64,000 nt of DNA from Shinisaurus crocodilurus (taxonomy: Eukaryota; Chordata; Lepidosauria; Squamata; Shinisauridae): assembly GCA_021292165.1 (NCBI GenBank), contig CM037885.1:5079042-5143041 (forward strand). Direction: 5' to 3'. Positions within the stretch are counted from its first letter, which is position 1. Every line of letters starts with the position of its first letter. The position numbers and the translations under genes were made by a program. Shown piece after piece: positions 60,801 to 64,000 of this stretch. The notes beneath the pieces were generated by a model, which was not told the DNA's origin, did not search any database, and saw only the letters and a list, made by a program, of their open reading frames with translations.

Positions 60801-63800
60801 GACTACAACTTCCATCACCTCTGGCGAGCATGGCTGGGGAAGGCTTCATCATATGTACGCAGCAATATCCAAAGATATTCCCTTTAGAACTGTTTTTCCT
60901 CCCTCATGTGCAGATTTATGCCAATGTAATTGATCTGTTAACCCATCGAGGACTCCGGCTGCAGTGCTAAGTACACTTTATTAGGGAGTAAGCCCCACTG
61001 AACAACACACTGAGGCTTATTTCTGGTAAACAGGCTCAGGATTTCCTTGTAAGGCTGCAGTTCTGTGCATGCTTACTTGCAAGTCAACCCCACTGAACTC
61101 AGTGGGACTCACTTCTGGGTAAACATACTTACAGTTGTGCTGCACGATTTCTTTAGTCAAGTGACCGCCCTCATTTTATATAAGCAGGGTTACTAGCATG
61201 TATTATTTACATTGCACCCAACAGGGAACATAAGCAAAAAGAAAGTTTCCTGTCCCGAGAAACTTGCAGTGTAAGGGCCAGTTTGCCCTTGTCTAGCTGA
61301 TAGTTTGTTAACGGGGGGGGGGGGGGGGGGCTGCGACAAAAGGCAAGCCAAAATGGCACCTTTGTGGACATGGGGAGCTTTAACCCTTGCACCCCACTGT
61401 GGTCCCAGTGGGCTTTCCTCTCATTGCAAACAGCAGGTGTGTGTGTGTGTGTGTGCGCGCGCGCTTCCCATCAGTACCACAGCAGTGACAAAGGGTTAAA
61501 GTCCCCCTCTCCCCAGGCCATGGTCCCAATCCAGCTCACCCCCCACCATACCCCCATGCTGGCTGTGTGTCGAAAAAAATCAATTATGCACGGGGAACCT
61601 ACGTGATGTATGGGCTTGCTAAACATTACATCAGTGTTTCTCAAGCTTTTTGATCTCGGTCCTTGGTCTTGCGAATGTCCTGTCCTCTATTTTGTGACAC
61701 CCCCTCTCAGCCTGACACTCACAATCCAAATCACAGGTGAATGTATGAAGGTCCTCATGCGCGAGGAGCTTGGCTGTTGTGGGGGAATGGGCAGAGGAAA
61801 ACTACTCGCCAGGATGCTACCCCTCCCTGGAGCCTTGTGCCCCACAGTTCTGAGAACCAGTGTATCACGTGCAAGTACATGCAACAACAGCATCGGCTTT
61901 TAAAGAAGAAAAATAGTGGGTGGTGGGTTTGGAGGGAGAAGGCAACGGACGGAGGTGAGGGGCAAGATATTAAAGGATAAATGAGCCCCCAAAGCAGTTA
62001 TATGCACATTCGTTTTAATGGGGGGATGTTAGGGGTTAAGCCAAAGGCTTTGAAGGGATGCCACTGTTGTTTTTTATTGGCTCTGCTCCTGTGCCTGGAG
62101 ACGGAGTGATGGGAAAACATTACCTGCCAAATTTCTGCATCCCAGGCGGTTGTTAAAAGCACAAGAGCAGGGGCAATTACAAAATGCTGGCAACCTTTTT
62201 GAACCAGTTACTCCTTTAAGGGGCCATCCTATGCAGGTTTAGACAGGGGGGGAAAGGCCTACAACTCCCCCCCCACCCGTCTAAACTTGCATAGGATTGC
62301 ACCCTTACTCGCTATAATTAGCCTGCTGTATTAGTTTGGATGGAAAATAGTGGATTTCCCCACCAGCACATATGTTATTGATCTGCAGACTAGAATTGCT
62401 GCTTCACCCACATCAGTTATTTGAGGATACGTAGCGTAGTTCCGTGTGGAATCCCGCTTGCTGCTGCTACCTATCAGACGACATCCATGCGGAAACCCCG
62501 GTCGATAACTGGAGTGGCTCATCCGGAATAATAATGTGTCATGCTCTTTCTGTCTTCACCGGCGGGAACAAGGGCTGCATCTCGAACTCTTCATTCTGAT
62601 CTCTCCACTTCTCTCAATGCAGCCTTTGATCTAGCTCTTTAAGAGCCAAACTAGAAGTGATTTGGGAGACCAGGGGTGGGAGTTACCCTCTCCTCAGTGG
62701 TATTTCCTTGACTTAAATCCTGTCCCACCTGGAGCTGCTATAAACCCATGGAAGGAGGCGGGAAGGGGGAGAGATGGATACTTGTATTGCACCTGTCTTT
62801 GTTCTAGTCTGTAACTCAGCCTTCTCCTACCTGGTGCCCTCCAGATGTGTTGTTGGACTACAAGTCCCATTACTGGAGTAGTAGCCTGACACATCTGGAA
62901 GGCACCAGTTTGGGCAGGGGTGGGCAACTTGTGGCCCTCTAGATGCTTTGGCCTCCGTCTTCCATCTGCCCAAGTCAGCGTATCCGGTGGTGAAGGATGA
63001 TGGGAGTTGTAGGCCCAAACATCTGGAGGGCCCAAACGTGTCCACTCCTGAGTTTGGTGGAGGCTGCTGTAACTAATAACAGTTTGGGGGGGAGTGACTT
63101 AAGTTGGGGGGGGAATGGTGTGGAGTAAAGGGGTTAAATCCCCCTCAAGTGCTGCAACCCCAGTTTAAACCAGTCTCCCTACCCTCCTGCCCCCTCCGCC
63201 TGCTTTTAATCAAAGGGAAAGACCTCGGGATATCTGATCACAACTCTCCCACCACATCACATCCTGCTTTCTCATTATTCCACCCTGTTAGAAGAGGAAC
63301 CATAGTGGAGTGGTAGAGCCCCTGCCTCGCATCTAGAAAGTCCCAGGTTCAATGCCTGCCATCTCCATGTAGGGCTGGGAAAGAATCCTGCCTGATACCC
63401 TGGAGACCCACTGCCAGTCAGATTATAAGCCAGCCTTCCCCAACCTTGGTGCCCTCTAGATGTGTTGGACTATACCTCCCATCATCCCCAGCCAGCATGG
63501 ACAATAGACAATACTGAGCCGCTTCCTATATTCCCTAATGAACTGAAGCCCATGTATATTTAACGGCACGTGCCTCCCACTCCTCACTTCCCCTTGGTGT
63601 TCTCTGCATTGTTGAAATTTAGATTGTAAGCTCCTTGCGGCAGGGGCTTATTTCTTTTTGCTTATGCCATAAAACTCTATGTACATTGGTGGCACTCTGG
63701 CCCTGTCTGAAAATACATTCTGGAGCTAACTTTATTTGAATCCTGGCTCAAATTAAACCCTGCTGCTACTGAGTAAAAATCCCACCTTGCTTGCTCCAAT

Positions 63801-64000
63801 AGAGTTGGTTGATTGAGCCCCAATTCCCCCCCTCCCTATCCAGCCATATCCTGTCATCACCTTCCTCTGAAGGACACCCATTGGTTCCTGGACAAAGTGT
63901 ACATCCTGCTCAGCAGGTTTTCTGTTTGCTCCATTCCACCAAGACCACAGAAGGTGCTAAAATTAAGTTGATTTTCCTGCATGGGAAAGTTTGCGCCAGT

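Overview
This is vertebrate nuclear DNA, most likely from a squamate reptile (lizard or snake). The evidence is many tRNA-derived SINEs with a shared 3' tail ending in AATAAATAAATA (Sauria-type), CR1 LINE 3' ends with the ATTCTATG tail, and a dense load of small DNA transposons. Nothing bacterial, viral or CRISPR-like is visible. Most of the window is non-coding; the species call is an inference from repeat content.

Two protein-coding genes are supported. On the + strand, 1995-3789 holds a complete three-exon gene for a 202-residue homeobox protein with an Engrailed-homology-1 (eh1-like) repressor motif. An intron splits its homeodomain between positions 44 and 45, a layout seen in several NK-like families. 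It is divergent and I can name it only to class. On the - strand, 50706-51893 is the large last coding exon of FOXA3 (forkhead box A3, HNF-3gamma), complete from its splice acceptor to its stop; the short first coding exon was not found. The two genes point towards each other, about 47 kb apart.

The interval between them, and the flank beyond FOXA3, is a mosaic of mobile elements. It contains palindromic MITEs of hAT type with 8-bp target duplications, others of Harbinger type with TTA/TAA duplications, a Tigger-like MITE family with TA duplications, CR1 fragments, a second LINE reverse-transcriptase fragment, tRNA-derived SINEs, 5S-rRNA-derived SINEs with a CR1-like tail, and many microsatellites. 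Several insertions can be placed in time order because they are nested. Exact target duplications delimit two unusual larger hAT-like elements: a GC-rich 705-bp one (6236-6940) that mimics a CpG island, and a 592-bp one (15533-16124) packed with GAGTC motifs.

The most notable pattern is that MITE families with different ends and different target-site signatures share nearly the same central palindrome, built on CTACAACTCCCAGCATGC. This closely resembles the recognition sequence of the vertebrate factor ZNF143/THAP11. Repeat-free blocks at 20.8-21.5 kb and 22.1-22.6 kb, and a CpG-rich block at 40.25-40.97 kb, are the main candidates for regulatory DNA.
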